Assembly (NCBI RefSeq): GCF_020519665.1
Contig: NZ_CP084703.1
Location: 3,348,001-3,412,000 of the forward strand
Direction of reading: 5' to 3'
Length of the DNA: 64,000 nt
DNA from: Bacillus shivajii
Lineage (GTDB): Bacteria; Bacillota; Bacilli; Bacillales; Salisediminibacteriaceae
The notes below the pieces were generated by a model. That model worked only from the letters and a program-made list of their open reading frames with translations. It did not search any database and had not been told where the DNA came from. The translations under genes and the position numbers were made by a program. Shown here one piece after another: positions 17,211 through 25,839 of this stretch (positions are counted from its first letter, which is position 1; every line of letters begins with the position of its first letter).

Positions 17211-17336
17211 TGTTTGACTGCAAATGTGCTCGCATTCCACGGGCACGGCCTCAACTTCCCAAAACTCATTAAGTTCGTTTTGGGTGATTTCCGGCTCGCG
17301 CTTTTCCCGTTGGAGTCTCGCACAAGCTGTCAAACA
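17211..17336. repeat. Hairpin element C (TGTTTGAC ... GTCAAACA termini)
   Basis: Termini TGTTTGACTG.AAATGTGCTCG and CTCGCACAAGCTGTCAAACA are inverted, and the interior (ACGGGCACGGCCTCAACTTC ... CGCTTTTCCCGTTGG) folds back on itself. The block GGGCACGGCCTCAACTTCCC followed by AAAACTC..AAGTTCGTTTTGGG also occurs at 46.13 kb, and the left end TGTTTGAC..TGTGCTCGC at 45.96 kb. No gene is encoded. Confidence 0.75.
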
Positions 17337-17382
17337 TATCTATAAATAAAAAAATATTTTCATGTCTCAATCTAAATCAATT

Positions 17383-17419
17383 TTCATGCGACATGGTGGC
17401 GAAAATAACTTCGCATGAA
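17383..17419. terminator. Possible terminator after mobA
   Basis: TTCATGCGA and TCGCATGAA form a perfect 9-bp stem with a 19-base loop just after the mobA stop (minus strand). The following AATTGATTT is a weak U-tract, so termination is uncertain and read-through into moeA is possible. Confidence 0.4.
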
Positions 17420-17436
17420 TGTCTACCCATATAGTT

Positions 17437-18054
17437 TTAACAACCATTTTTCTTTAATTGTTCTATCACCCAATCGTATTCTTCTGGATGATTCATATTG
17501 TAAAAGGCTTTCTCAATTTCTTCTGCATTAATACCGGTATCCACCAGCTCTTCTTTTGTTACATATTCGACCTTTAACTGACTCAAAGCATCTCTGATTC
17601 TCAACTGATCTTTTTTTAAACAGTCTTCAAAAAGCGTTACAGATTCTGTTTTATATACGGCGTATAATGGGTGAATCCTACCATCAATCATAGGAACGAT
17701 CCCGTCAAGCTTTGAGTTCCTAGTTTTTTCGATTAAATAACTTGCTATATCTGTGGAAAAGAAAGGCATATCGCATGCGATAAAGAGGTTCCATTTTGTT
17801 TTAGATTCAGCTAGAGAGCCATGAATCCCAGCAAGAGGGCCTTTCCCAGCATAAACATCTGAAATGATTTTTTTATTTAAAAACTGATACGTTTCTTTAT
17901 CATTTGCAGCAATGACGACATCCGTCGTTAATTGTTCTAATTCGTTTTTCATTCGTTCGATGTTCGTCATACCGTTTACTGGGAGTAATGCTTTGTTTTT
18001 TCCCATTCTGCTCGATTTCCCACCTGCTAGTATGACACCCGTGATATCTTCCAC
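17437..18054 (-). CDS. mobA: Molybdenum cofactor guanylyltransferase MobA
   Basis: Adds GMP from GTP to Mo-molybdopterin to form the bis-MGD cofactor used by formate dehydrogenases of the DMSO-reductase family. The nucleotidyltransferase signature LAGGKSSRMGKNKALL is at residues 9-24, with ACDMPFF (metal-binding Asp) near residue 96 and PLYAVY further on. The length (205) fits. The start is a GTG with a weak GGCGGG site. It lies 25 bp downstream of fdhE. Confidence 0.92.
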   Translation of the reverse strand: MEDITGVILAGGKSSRMGKNKALLPVNGMTNIERMKNELEQLTTDVVIAANDKETYQFLNKKIISDVYAGKGPLAGIHGSLAESKTKWNLFIACDMPFFSTDIASYLIEKTRNSKLDGIVPMIDGRIHPLYAVYKTESVTLFEDCLKKDQLRIRDALSQLKVEYVTKEELVDTGINAEEIEKAFYNMNHPEEYDWVIEQLKKNGC

Positions 18055-18079
18055 AATAGACCCGCCTTTCGTACCTTAA

Positions 18080-18886
18080 CTACACCGGTTGTCCGTCCGA
18101 TTCATCTCCGTACCCTTCCTCTTGGGCGATAAAATCTAGATGAATGGTCTCTAAATCAAGGAGTGCTGCTTCTTTTTTGATAAACGTTTTCTTCGTATCA
18201 ATAAGTTTTAAATAGTTAGAACATGTTTTACATACTTCGATTTTCACTTTCTCATCTTCTTCTAATGTTACATAAAAAAGATGTTCGTGTCTGTCTTCAC
18301 CACAATGCACGCATGCGAGTCGTTTTTCTTTCCATTCAGACTCACAGCGAGGGCATTGCATCTGTTTTTCCCCTTTATTTCCGATCTTTGCAAGTCGTGG
18401 AGGTTCACCGCAACATGGACACGTTCCCATCACACTCCACTCATCTAAGTGTGACTGAAATGCTTTGCTTAATACTTGCATAAACGGACGTAATGCTTGT
18501 TCAGCAACAAAATGCGGTAACCAAGGCGCTACCTCTCTTTTTTCAGAAAGATCTTGGAAGTAAAAGGTATTAAACGTAATTGCTTCTTTGATCCAACTTT
18601 GCAACTCCTCATCGGATAATCCTTGCTCCATCTTATTTAAGTCTTCAGCAATCGCAGGATGTTCTTCCTGCAAATAAGAAGTAATTTTAGTAACCGCTTC
18701 TTTGTACAGCGGAACAGGTACCGGACTTGTCTTAAGTTGAGGCAAGACCGGGATCGTTCGGTTATAATCGTCAAGATCAACCGCAATGTTGATCTTTTGT
18801 TCAACGACTTGTCGAACTTCTTTTTGTACTGCCATAATCCCTTTTTGCAGATTTAAATACTCTTCTGAAACAACATTTGGATTCAT
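18080..18886 (-). CDS. fdhE: Formate dehydrogenase accessory protein FdhE
   Basis: A rubredoxin-like protein with four CxxC pairs: CPCC, CPRC, CVHC and CKTC between residues ~158 and 225. In E. coli FdhE binds iron and is needed for activity of Tat-exported formate dehydrogenases. The N-terminal helical half (LQKGIMAVQKEVRQVVEQK) is divergent. The ATG follows GGGGGGAG. It lies downstream of the fdn structural genes after a strong hairpin terminator, so it may have reduced expression or its own promoter. Confidence 0.9.
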   Translation of the reverse strand: MNPNVVSEEYLNLQKGIMAVQKEVRQVVEQKINIAVDLDDYNRTIPVLPQLKTSPVPVPLYKEAVTKITSYLQEEHPAIAEDLNKMEQGLSDEELQSWIKEAITFNTFYFQDLSEKREVAPWLPHFVAEQALRPFMQVLSKAFQSHLDEWSVMGTCPCCGEPPRLAKIGNKGEKQMQCPRCESEWKEKRLACVHCGEDRHEHLFYVTLEEDEKVKIEVCKTCSNYLKLIDTKKTFIKKEAALLDLETIHLDFIAQEEGYGDESDGQPV

Positions 18887-18958
18887 CTTACTCCCCCCTC
18901 ATTTCTTCGATATGTTAAGCATGTTTCCAATATGCTTATCTACTAATCAATTTTTGGG

Positions 18959-18986
18959 AAAGGCCGCCCGAAGATGGACAGCCTTT
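18959..18986 (-). terminator. Terminator between fdnI and fdhE
   Basis: Minus strand: AAAGGCTGTCC - ATCTTC - GGGCGGCCTTT forms an 11-bp stem (two G-U pairs) with a 6-base loop, 42 bp after the fdnI stop. The stretch after it (CCCAAAAATT) is not U-rich on this strand, while on the plus strand it runs into TTTTTTATTTTT, so it may mainly block antisense transcription. Confidence 0.6.
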
Positions 18987-19028
18987 TTTATTTTTATCAT
19001 ATTAAGAATGAAAGCATGAAACCTTTCC

Positions 19029-19712
19029 TTATGCCCCTTTATCCTTCTTAATCTTCCCTTCTTTTACGAGCTCATCGTACCATTCACCGTGGTGCTCTTT
19101 TGCATACTTCACGCTAACGTCACCTTTCGTCATCCCTTTCATTGAAGGCTTCGAGTTTGGGTGACCGATACTTAAGAAAATATGTCCGACGACTACTGCC
19201 ATCGCAAGCCCGAAAGCAATATTATGAATCGGGTACGCCCATTGAACAACAGTTGTAGAGAAAGCACCTGGAGCCCACATGACCACTCCTGAACCGATTA
19301 ATAGAATGGCACATATAATCGTTAAAAGTGAATTTAATTTTTCCCCTGCGTTAAAGAACCCTTGTTTAGGTATCTTCGCTTTTCCACCAAAAAACTCCTT
19401 TGGAAAAGCTAAGAAAAATTTAAAATCGTTCTTTCTCCACGTTAACGTCTGTTTAACCCAATGGAATAAACTTTTCGGGTCAAATAGTAAGACGAGAAGT
19501 GGCGGTAGGATGAATATCACTGCAAAAATTCTGTGTAACAATCTTGCATTTTCTGGTCCACCTAATAATGGATACAACCAATGGAAAAAGTCTGTATAAA
19601 GCGGTAATGCCGTAATATACAAGGCAAAAAAGGCAACAGCATTTGTCCAATGGGCGAAAATGACCCACTTGGAAAAACGTTTAACGGTCGGTTCATTCGT
19701 TTGTTGTTTCAT
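19029..19712 (-). CDS. fdnI: Formate dehydrogenase cytochrome b556 subunit (gamma)
   Basis: Membrane anchor that takes electrons from the Fe-S subunit through two b hemes to the quinone pool. Four hydrophobic segments and candidate heme histidines are visible: FAHWTNAVAFF, ARLLHRIFAVIF, YPIHNIAFG and VVVGHIFLSIGH. The ATG at 19712 follows AAGGAGG by about eight bases and overlaps the end of fdnH by 20 bp. At 227 residues it is close to E. coli FdnI. It is the last gene of the fdnGHI trio. Confidence 0.9.
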   Translation of the reverse strand: MKQQTNEPTVKRFSKWVIFAHWTNAVAFFALYITALPLYTDFFHWLYPLLGGPENARLLHRIFAVIFILPPLLVLLFDPKSLFHWVKQTLTWRKNDFKFFLAFPKEFFGGKAKIPKQGFFNAGEKLNSLLTIICAILLIGSGVVMWAPGAFSTTVVQWAYPIHNIAFGLAMAVVVGHIFLSIGHPNSKPSMKGMTKGDVSVKYAKEHHGEWYDELVKEGKIKKDKGA

Positions 19713-20520
19713 GATCGTCCCCTCCTTCGCCATGCCCATCTTTATTGAAGAGCTTATTGGTCACATACCCTGTAAGAACTGCCATCGTTGTCATTCCTAA
19801 CATCGCTTTTCCTATCGGTTGAGCGTAATCTTTCCAAACGACAGCTGACGTTGGAACTGTTGGATTTTCAGGAAGATCATAAACAGATGGTCGATCTGCT
19901 AGTAAATAAAATGTATGTGTGCCTCCAACACCTTGTGGATCATAGATTTGTGCATTCGGAAAACGGTCTTTCACTTCTGCTAAACGTTCTTTTGCAAGCT
20001 TCATCATTTCTTCTTTCGAACCGAATACAATCGCATCCATTGTACAAATATCTGCACACGCTGGCATTAGCCCTTCTTCGAGACGATCATTACATAATGT
20101 ACATTTTTGTGCTCGTTGTTTTGTTTCACCATCTTCATTCACATAAGAAGCGAGTTCAACAATACCAAATGGACAATTTTGTACACAGTACGTACAACCG
20201 ACACACTTTTCTTGGTCGATAACAACGTTACCAAACTGCTTTGTTTCAATTGCCCCTTCAGGACAAACTTTCATACAAGCCGCATCTTCACAATGCATAC
20301 ATGATTGGTGACGGAATAACCATTCAAAACCACCGCTTGCTGTTTCATGTTCCTTCATTTGTAAAACGTTCCACGTCTCACCGTCACACTTTTCATGCGA
20401 TTGATAAGTTCCGGAAAACTCTTGTGGATTAACCGGTAAGTCATTCCAGTTTTTACAAGCTACCATACAAGCTCTGCAGGCGGTACATCTTGTTACATCA
20501 ACAAACTTTGCATAACTCAT
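19693..20520 (-). CDS. fdnH: Formate dehydrogenase iron-sulfur subunit (beta)
   Basis: Electron-transfer subunit with four 4Fe-4S clusters. The cysteine motifs are CTACRACMVACKNW, CMHCEDAACMKVCPEGAI, CVGCTYCVQNCPFG and CTLCNDRLEEGLMPACADIC. A single C-terminal membrane helix (AMLGMTTMAVLTGYV) would anchor it, as in E. coli FdnH. The start overlaps the fdnG stop by 4 bp. Together with the Tat-exported alpha subunit this suggests an outward-facing active site, oxidising formate outside the membrane. Confidence 0.93.
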   Translation of the reverse strand: MSYAKFVDVTRCTACRACMVACKNWNDLPVNPQEFSGTYQSHEKCDGETWNVLQMKEHETASGGFEWLFRHQSCMHCEDAACMKVCPEGAIETKQFGNVVIDQEKCVGCTYCVQNCPFGIVELASYVNEDGETKQRAQKCTLCNDRLEEGLMPACADICTMDAIVFGSKEEMMKLAKERLAEVKDRFPNAQIYDPQGVGGTHTFYLLADRPSVYDLPENPTVPTSAVVWKDYAQPIGKAMLGMTTMAVLTGYVTNKLFNKDGHGEGGDDHETTNE

Positions 20521-23510
20521 CCTTCAGCCCTCCTTACATCACAGAGAAACGCTTTATACTCTGGGATCATCGTGTTTGCATCGCCAATATGAGGCGTTAA
20601 ATAGTTTGCAATCGATCCAGTTGCGATTCCTTCATATCCGTAATGCCAAGGCATTCCAACGTGATGAACTTCCTGGCCTCGAATTTTATACGGTTTAAAT
20701 CGCTTCGTAATCATCGCATACGCTTCAATCTCTGCTCGGGCTGATTTAATGATGACACGGTCTTTCGCTTTGATTCCTTTTTGTTTCGCTAACTCTTCAC
20801 TAATTTCAACGAACATATGTGGCATTAACTCTGACGGCCACTCTAAGTTTCTTGTCATTGAGCCTGACTGCCAATGTTCCGTAAGACGATAAGTCGTAGC
20901 AACAATCGGGAATTCGGTGCGATCTCCTCTTTCGTTACCTTTACCTTTCCAAATGTATACGGCTGGGTTTAATTGAACGGAACTAAATGCATTTGGCACT
21001 GGGCTTTCATACGGCTCATAATGCTCTGGGAATGGTCCGTCTGCAGTACCATCTGTAAACAAGCTGCCTACACCATTTGGTAGCATAATAAACGGATTTT
21101 TCCCTCCTTGATCTTTTGGAGCGACAGTTGCACCAAAGTCAGGAACATCATGCCCTGTCCAACTTCCAGCTAGTGCATCCCACCAAATGACCTCTTTCTT
21201 GTTATTCCACGGTTTTCCTTCTGGTGTAGCTGACGCACGGTTATATAAGATACGGCGGTTCATTGGCCATGAATACGACCAGTTCAAATAGTTTTCCATC
21301 CCCGTATCTTCGTTGTCACGGTTTTTCGACATATTCTTGTCTTCAGAAGGATCTGCATCTGGATAAAAACCAGAGTAAATCCAGTTTCCACTTGTTGTTG
21401 TCCCATCGTCTTTCAATTGAGCAAAACTAGTAATCGTTTTACCTGTTGTTAAGTCATAACCATTAATTTCACGAGCAATAAGGTCAACTTCAGGATAATC
21501 CGTTTCACCAAAGTTCCAATCTAATGCTTTAAATGGTTTGGCAATCTCACTTTGGTCATTTTTGTAAAGCTCTTTCAACTTTCTCGTTATATTATGTGCA
21601 AACCATGCATCAGAACGGGAATCATTTTTAGGCTCTAGTGCTTGCCAACGATATTGCATCCATCTTCCACTGTTTGTGACCGATCCTTCTTTTTCGTATG
21701 GTCCACACGCTGGCAGCATAAAGACTTCTGTATTGATACTAGCTGGGTCACTTCCGGCTTTATCCTTCCAAAACGAGGCCGTTTCTGTCTCCCATAAATC
21801 TAAACATACGAGCCAGTCGAGGTTTTCCATCGCTTTCTTTTCTTTTCGAACGTTAGGACCACCGACTACTGGGTTTTGTCCCCAAACTAATAGCCCTTTA
21901 ATGTCTCCTTCGTACATTGCTTCAAAGAGTGCAATATGTGAGGAGTTTCTTGTGTTTTTAGGGAAGTAATCATACAAAAAGTCATTTTCTTTTGTTGCAT
22001 TTTTCCCGTAGTAAGCTTTAAGTAAGCTTGCTAAAAACTTCGGTTTGTTTGACCAATACCCAGATTCAGGTGTTTCATTTTTGTTGTACGCAGCAAGTGA
22101 CTTATGGTTTTCACTTGCGGTTGGTGCTCCGATGTAACCTGGCATTAAGTGGAATAGTAAAGCAAAGTCTGTTGAACCTTGTACATTACATTCGCCACGA
22201 AGGGCGTTTACACCGCCTCCAGGGCGTCCCACGTTTCCAAGTAAAAGCTGAATAATTGCGTAGCTTCGAACATTTTGTGATCCTACAGTATGCTGAGTTG
22301 TCCCCATTGCATACATTATTGTTCCTGTTTTATTTGGATCACTTGTGCCACAAAACGTTTTTGCAATGTCCACATAATCCTTTTCAGGTGTACCTGTTAC
22401 TGCACAAACCGTTTCAACATCATATCTAGAATAATGATTCTTCATAAGTTGGAACACAGAACGAGGATGCGTCATCGTCTCATCTGTCACGATGTTGCCT
22501 TCTTCATCAGTTTCAAATGTCCAAGAGCTTCTGTCATAACTTCTTGTTTCCTCGTCATAACCAGAAAACAAGCCATCATTAAACTCGAAGTCTTCTTTGA
22601 CAATATATGTTGCATTTGTATACTGCTTCACGTATTCCTCATGGTATAACCCATTTTCTAACGCATAATTTATGAGTCCGCCAATGAAAGGAATGTCTGT
22701 CCCTGAACGCATCGGTGCGTAGTTGTTAGACATTTGTGCAGTTCTTGTATAGCGCGGATCAACGGTAATTAACTTTCCGCCACGATCCTTTGCTTTTTGA
22801 ACATATTTCATACTAATTGGGTGATTTTCAGCAGGGTTACCTCCGATAACCATCATACAATCACTATGCTGAATATCATTCCAATGATTTGTCATTGCGC
22901 CACGACCAAAACTTGGTGCCAGACCGGCAACCGTTGAGGAGTGTCATATCCTCGCTTGGTGCTCAATAAATGTTGAACCAAGCCCGCGCATTAACTTTTG
23001 AATTAAGTAACATTCTTCATTTTCAAGTGCCGCTCCGCCTAAACTTGCAATTGCTTCTGTGCGATTAACAGGAATACCATTTTCATGGGTAACAAAATTC
23101 TCATCACGCGTGCTCTTAATATTTTTCGCAATACGTTCTAGTACCCAATCCCATTCTTTTTCTTCCCATTTATCGCTTCCTGGAGCGCGATACATTGGTT
23201 TTTTCACTCGACGTTCAGACGTATATAATTGTCTGATTGATGTCCCTTTACTACATAAAGAACCTTTGTTAATTGGATGATCCGGATCCCCCTCCGTATA
23301 CACCACATCATCGTCTTTTACATGAACTAAAATTCCGCAGCCTACAGAGCAATAAGGACATATTGTCGGTGTTACTTCTGTGTTTGCTGTTTTCAGTTCA
23401 CGTGACTTCGCTTTTGCTTTATGTGGGTCAAATCCTAATTCAACAACAGCGAGTGTCGCTGCAGTTGCCCCAGACAGTTTTAGAAACTGTCTTCTCGTCA
23501 CATCAAACAT
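20517..23510 (-). CDS. fdnG: Formate dehydrogenase alpha subunit, selenocysteine-containing (in-frame TGA read through)
   Basis: Catalytic subunit of about 997 residues, read as one gene through the TGA at 22944-22946. The ATG at 23510 (GGGGAG six bases upstream) starts a Tat signal, TRRQFLKLSG. The 4Fe-4S ligands are Cys51, Cys54, Cys58 (CPYCSVGCG) and Cys86. The TGA is codon 189 in the context HQARI-Sec-HSSTVAGLAPSFG, matching the Sec site of E. coli FdnG (QARV-Sec-HGPTVASLAPTFG). The frame continues unbroken for 809 codons with GRGAMTNHW, GGNPAENHP, DPRYTRTA and GTTYRLTEHW, closely following FdnG to its end. A SECIS-type hairpin begins 11 bases after the TGA. Naive calling splits this into two ORFs (22944-23540 and 20517-22895). 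No selABCD genes are in the window. Confidence 0.94.
22915..22946 (-). promoter_or_regulatory. Bacterial SECIS element after the Sec TGA
   Basis: Minus strand: TGA, 11 bases, then GGTTGCC-GGTCT-GGCACC. The stem has a single bulged T and the apical loop GGTCT. E. coli fdhF has TGA, 11 bases, GGTTGCAGGTCTGCACC, with the bulged U and the GGUCU loop known to be bound by SelB. The agreement in spacing, bulge and loop makes this a strong selenocysteine insertion signal. Confidence 0.92.
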
Positions 23511-23594
23511 GAAAAACTCCCCCTCGCTTACATTGTGCAATCTATGAATAATGGGTTGTCCTACATTTGTAGGAACTCCCTTATTCGCGAAAAA

Positions 23595-24338
23595 TTAAGT
23601 TGATGAAACCGCTGTCAAGTCGTTATAAACCTTTCCGTGTTTCGTATATACAAGAGACATTCTGCCACGAATATAACCTACGACTTCGACTCCTAAATAA
23701 TTTGCTAGCTGCACAGCTTGCTTTGTTGCAGCCGTTCGACTTCCAATAATACCAAAGCCGAATCTTGCAGACTTGGCCAACATCTCATAAGAAACTCTTC
23801 CCGTCGTTAACAAAACGAGTTCACGCGGATTCAAGTTATTTCGCAATGCATAGCCAATTATTTTGTCTACTGCATTATGTCTACCGATATCTTCGCGAAC
23901 AACGATTTCTCCACTTCTTTTTACGATACAAGCTCCATGCATTCCACCTGTTTCGTTATACATCGTGGATGCTTTTGCAAACTCATGGCGTTTCTTTAAT
24001 AAGTAAGTCAATGAAAGCTGAAGATCTGTATCAACTTTCGGTAGTTTTTTCACATCAGACATCGAAAAAAACGTAACACCATTTCCGCAACCGGACGTGC
24101 GATGCTTCTTTTTCTTCTCTGTCGACGTAAAGTCAACGGACTCTTTAAGAATCACTGAAACGATCCCCTCAGATTGATGAACTTTCTTAATATCATTTCT
24201 CGAATTAATAATTCCTTCTGAAAATAAATGACCGTATGTCCAATCGATTAAATCATGCTTAGTAAGCTGATATGTTGATAATTCTTTCCCGTTCACAAAC
24301 AATGTGACCGGATATTCTTCAGGACAACTTAGTCTCAT
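23595..24338 (-). CDS. fdhD: Formate dehydrogenase sulfurtransferase FdhD
   Basis: Delivers sulfur from cysteine desulfurase to the Mo-bisMGD cofactor of formate dehydrogenase. Family motifs present: TYGHLFSEGII, ETGGMHGACI, REDIGRHNAVDKIIG and LLTTGRVSYEMLAKSARFG. The catalytic loop reads TSGCGNG, so only the first of the two cysteines of the CxxC seen in E. coli FdhD is present; single-cysteine FdhDs are recalled from anaerobes. The ATG at 24338 has AAGGGGGTG about seven bases upstream; the frame opens at a TTG at 24374. First gene of the module, below an FNR box. Confidence 0.92.
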   Translation of the reverse strand: MRLSCPEEYPVTLFVNGKELSTYQLTKHDLIDWTYGHLFSEGIINSRNDIKKVHQSEGIVSVILKESVDFTSTEKKKKHRTSGCGNGVTFFSMSDVKKLPKVDTDLQLSLTYLLKKRHEFAKASTMYNETGGMHGACIVKRSGEIVVREDIGRHNAVDKIIGYALRNNLNPRELVLLTTGRVSYEMLAKSARFGFGIIGSRTAATKQAVQLANYLGVEVVGYIRGRMSLVYTKHGKVYNDLTAVSST

Positions 24339-24403
24339 TGAGCACACCCCCTTCGCCCCTCTCGCACAGTTCAACTTGTATAGCCAAAGTGTGCTGTAGT
24401 CAT

Positions 24404-24446
24404 ATGGTAAAATGAGTGAGAAAAAAAATCTGTGATGTTACTCACA
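24404..24446 (-). promoter_or_regulatory. FNR-type operator and putative -10 upstream of fdhD
   Basis: A perfect palindrome TGTGATGTTACTCACA (24431-24446) fits the Bacillus Fnr consensus TGTGA-N6-TCACA. On the minus strand a TACCAT at 24404-24409 would put the box centre near -41.5, the usual class II activator position, and no -35 hexamer is needed. This supports anaerobic induction of the formate dehydrogenase genes. A Crp-like regulator other than Fnr is possible. Confidence 0.75.
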
Positions 24447-24608
24447 GTCTATTAGGTGGTAGATGTTAAAACCTCTAAATATAAGAAAATTTGAATTCGA
24501 CAAAATCCCCCTTTTTTGATAACGTTTTTGTCAAAAAAGCGTAGAATTAGGCTACAATTAATGTGAATCAATCATGAGATACATTGAAGGATTACAGGAG
24601 GAATAAAC

Positions 24609-25508
24609 TTGAGCTCATCCATTAAAATATTTTTTCCACTATTTACTATCACCGTTATCATCGTTTATATCGTAACGAACGTTCCATTTAATAGTAACAA
24701 TCAACTTTTTGTGACAGATTTAGAACAATTAAATAAGAAGAGAGACCCACTTTTAAATGATTGGCTTACTAAAGATAACAACCTAGAACAAATTGATGTC
24801 GATGCTGTAAAAAATAAATGGGAAGGTACGGATTTAAGTGCTTCTGAATGGGGGGAACAAGTGACAGGTGTCAAAAATAAACTTGATACCGATAATCAAG
24901 TTATCGCGTTAACCTTTGATGCTTGTGGAGGGACATTCGGAAGTGGATATGATGAAGCGTTAATTGAGTTTTTACGTAATGAACAAGTACCTGCTACGCT
25001 TTTTGTGAATTATAGATGGGTCGAAGAAAACAAAGATATATTCCTTGAATTGCATAAAGATGAGTTATTCACAATCGAAAATCATGGTACAGCCCATTTG
25101 CCACTATCTGTACATGGACGAGGAGCATGGGGAATTACAGGAACTACTTCTGCAAAAGAAGTCATCGATGAAGTAATGATTAACCAAGAACGAATCATTG
25201 AGCTCACCGGAGAAGCACCTCGATTTTTCCGATCTGGTACAGCCTTTTACGATGAAGTAGCAGTCGAAATCGTTGAAGACTTAGGATTAAAAGTTGTAAA
25301 CTACGATATCCTCGGTGACGCTGGAGCTACTTATTCAATTAGTCAAGTTGCTAATGCCCTTTTACAATCTGAACCTGGCTCTATTCCACTTTTACATATG
25401 AACCAACCTTCAAGTGGTACAGCTCAAGGGGTTAAAAAGGCCATTCCTCTTTTAAGAGAAAGAGGGTTTGAGTTCGTTCATGTAAAAGATTACGATTTAA
25501 TGGATTGA
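24609..25508 (+). CDS. Polysaccharide deacetylase family protein (NodB homology domain)
   Basis: A 299-residue protein with one N-terminal membrane segment (IKIFFPLFTITVIIVYIV) and an extracytoplasmic NodB-type domain from about residue 95. The metal motif 1 is TFDACGG (Ala-Cys after Asp, a known subgroup with TFDACGGxxG), motif 2 is NHGTAHLPLS, motif 3 RFFRSGTAFYD, and a late histidine is in LLHMNQPS. It probably removes acetyl groups from peptidoglycan or another glycan. The TTG start follows AGGAGG by seven bases. It is transcribed divergently from fdhD and alone. Confidence 0.85.
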   Translation: MSSSIKIFFPLFTITVIIVYIVTNVPFNSNNQLFVTDLEQLNKKRDPLLNDWLTKDNNLEQIDVDAVKNKWEGTDLSASEWGEQVTGVKNKLDTDNQVIALTFDACGGTFGSGYDEALIEFLRNEQVPATLFVNYRWVEENKDIFLELHKDELFTIENHGTAHLPLSVHGRGAWGITGTTSAKEVIDEVMINQERIIELTGEAPRFFRSGTAFYDEVAVEIVEDLGLKVVNYDILGDAGATYSISQVANALLQSEPGSIPLLHMNQPSSGTAQGVKKAIPLLRERGFEFVHVKDYDLMD

Positions 25509-25645
25509 TGTTAGCACTATTGTTGCTTGATGTACTTACCTACTTTCAACGCGTTCTTCACCTAGTTACTACATAAAATAAACACAATGTGGTACTTACA
25601 ATTCCACCTTGTGTGTGATAAACTATTGTCGCTCGACATGAGCAT

Positions 25646-25707
25646 ATCCCCTCTCGTTTTATGAAGTTGGTTTGGCGGCCACTTCTATTATATAAACGAG
25701 AGGGGAT
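25646..25707. terminator. Terminator-like hairpin downstream of the deacetylase gene
   Basis: ATCCCCTCTCGTTT and AAACGAGAGGGGAT pair perfectly over 14 bp with a 34-base loop; on the plus strand TTTTTTCC follows. A second small hairpin, CACAGGC/GCCTGTG, lies at 25743-25759. The 25509-25839 gap holds no convincing gene. Confidence 0.6.
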
Positions 25708-25778
25708 TTTTTCCTATTACAACCCTTAAAGGTTTATTTTCACACAGGCAGAGCCTGTGGTTTAAAAGGACTGTAATA

Positions 25779-25817
25779 AAAAGAAGCGCACCGTGTCGTT
25801 TTCAACACAACTGCGCT
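25779..25817 (-). terminator. Terminator of the ars operon
   Basis: Minus strand: AGCGCA..GTGT and ACAC..TGCGCT form an interrupted stem followed by TCTTTTTATT, beginning 23 bp after the arsA stop. Confidence 0.8.
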
Positions 25818-25839
25818 TTCCATATCAAGTCTTCTATGA

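Noticed and set aside
22944-22946. Interpretation of the fdnG TGA as a nonsense mutation or pseudogene
   Set aside because: The frame is intact on both sides, the residue position equals the known Sec site, and a SECIS hairpin with correct spacing follows.
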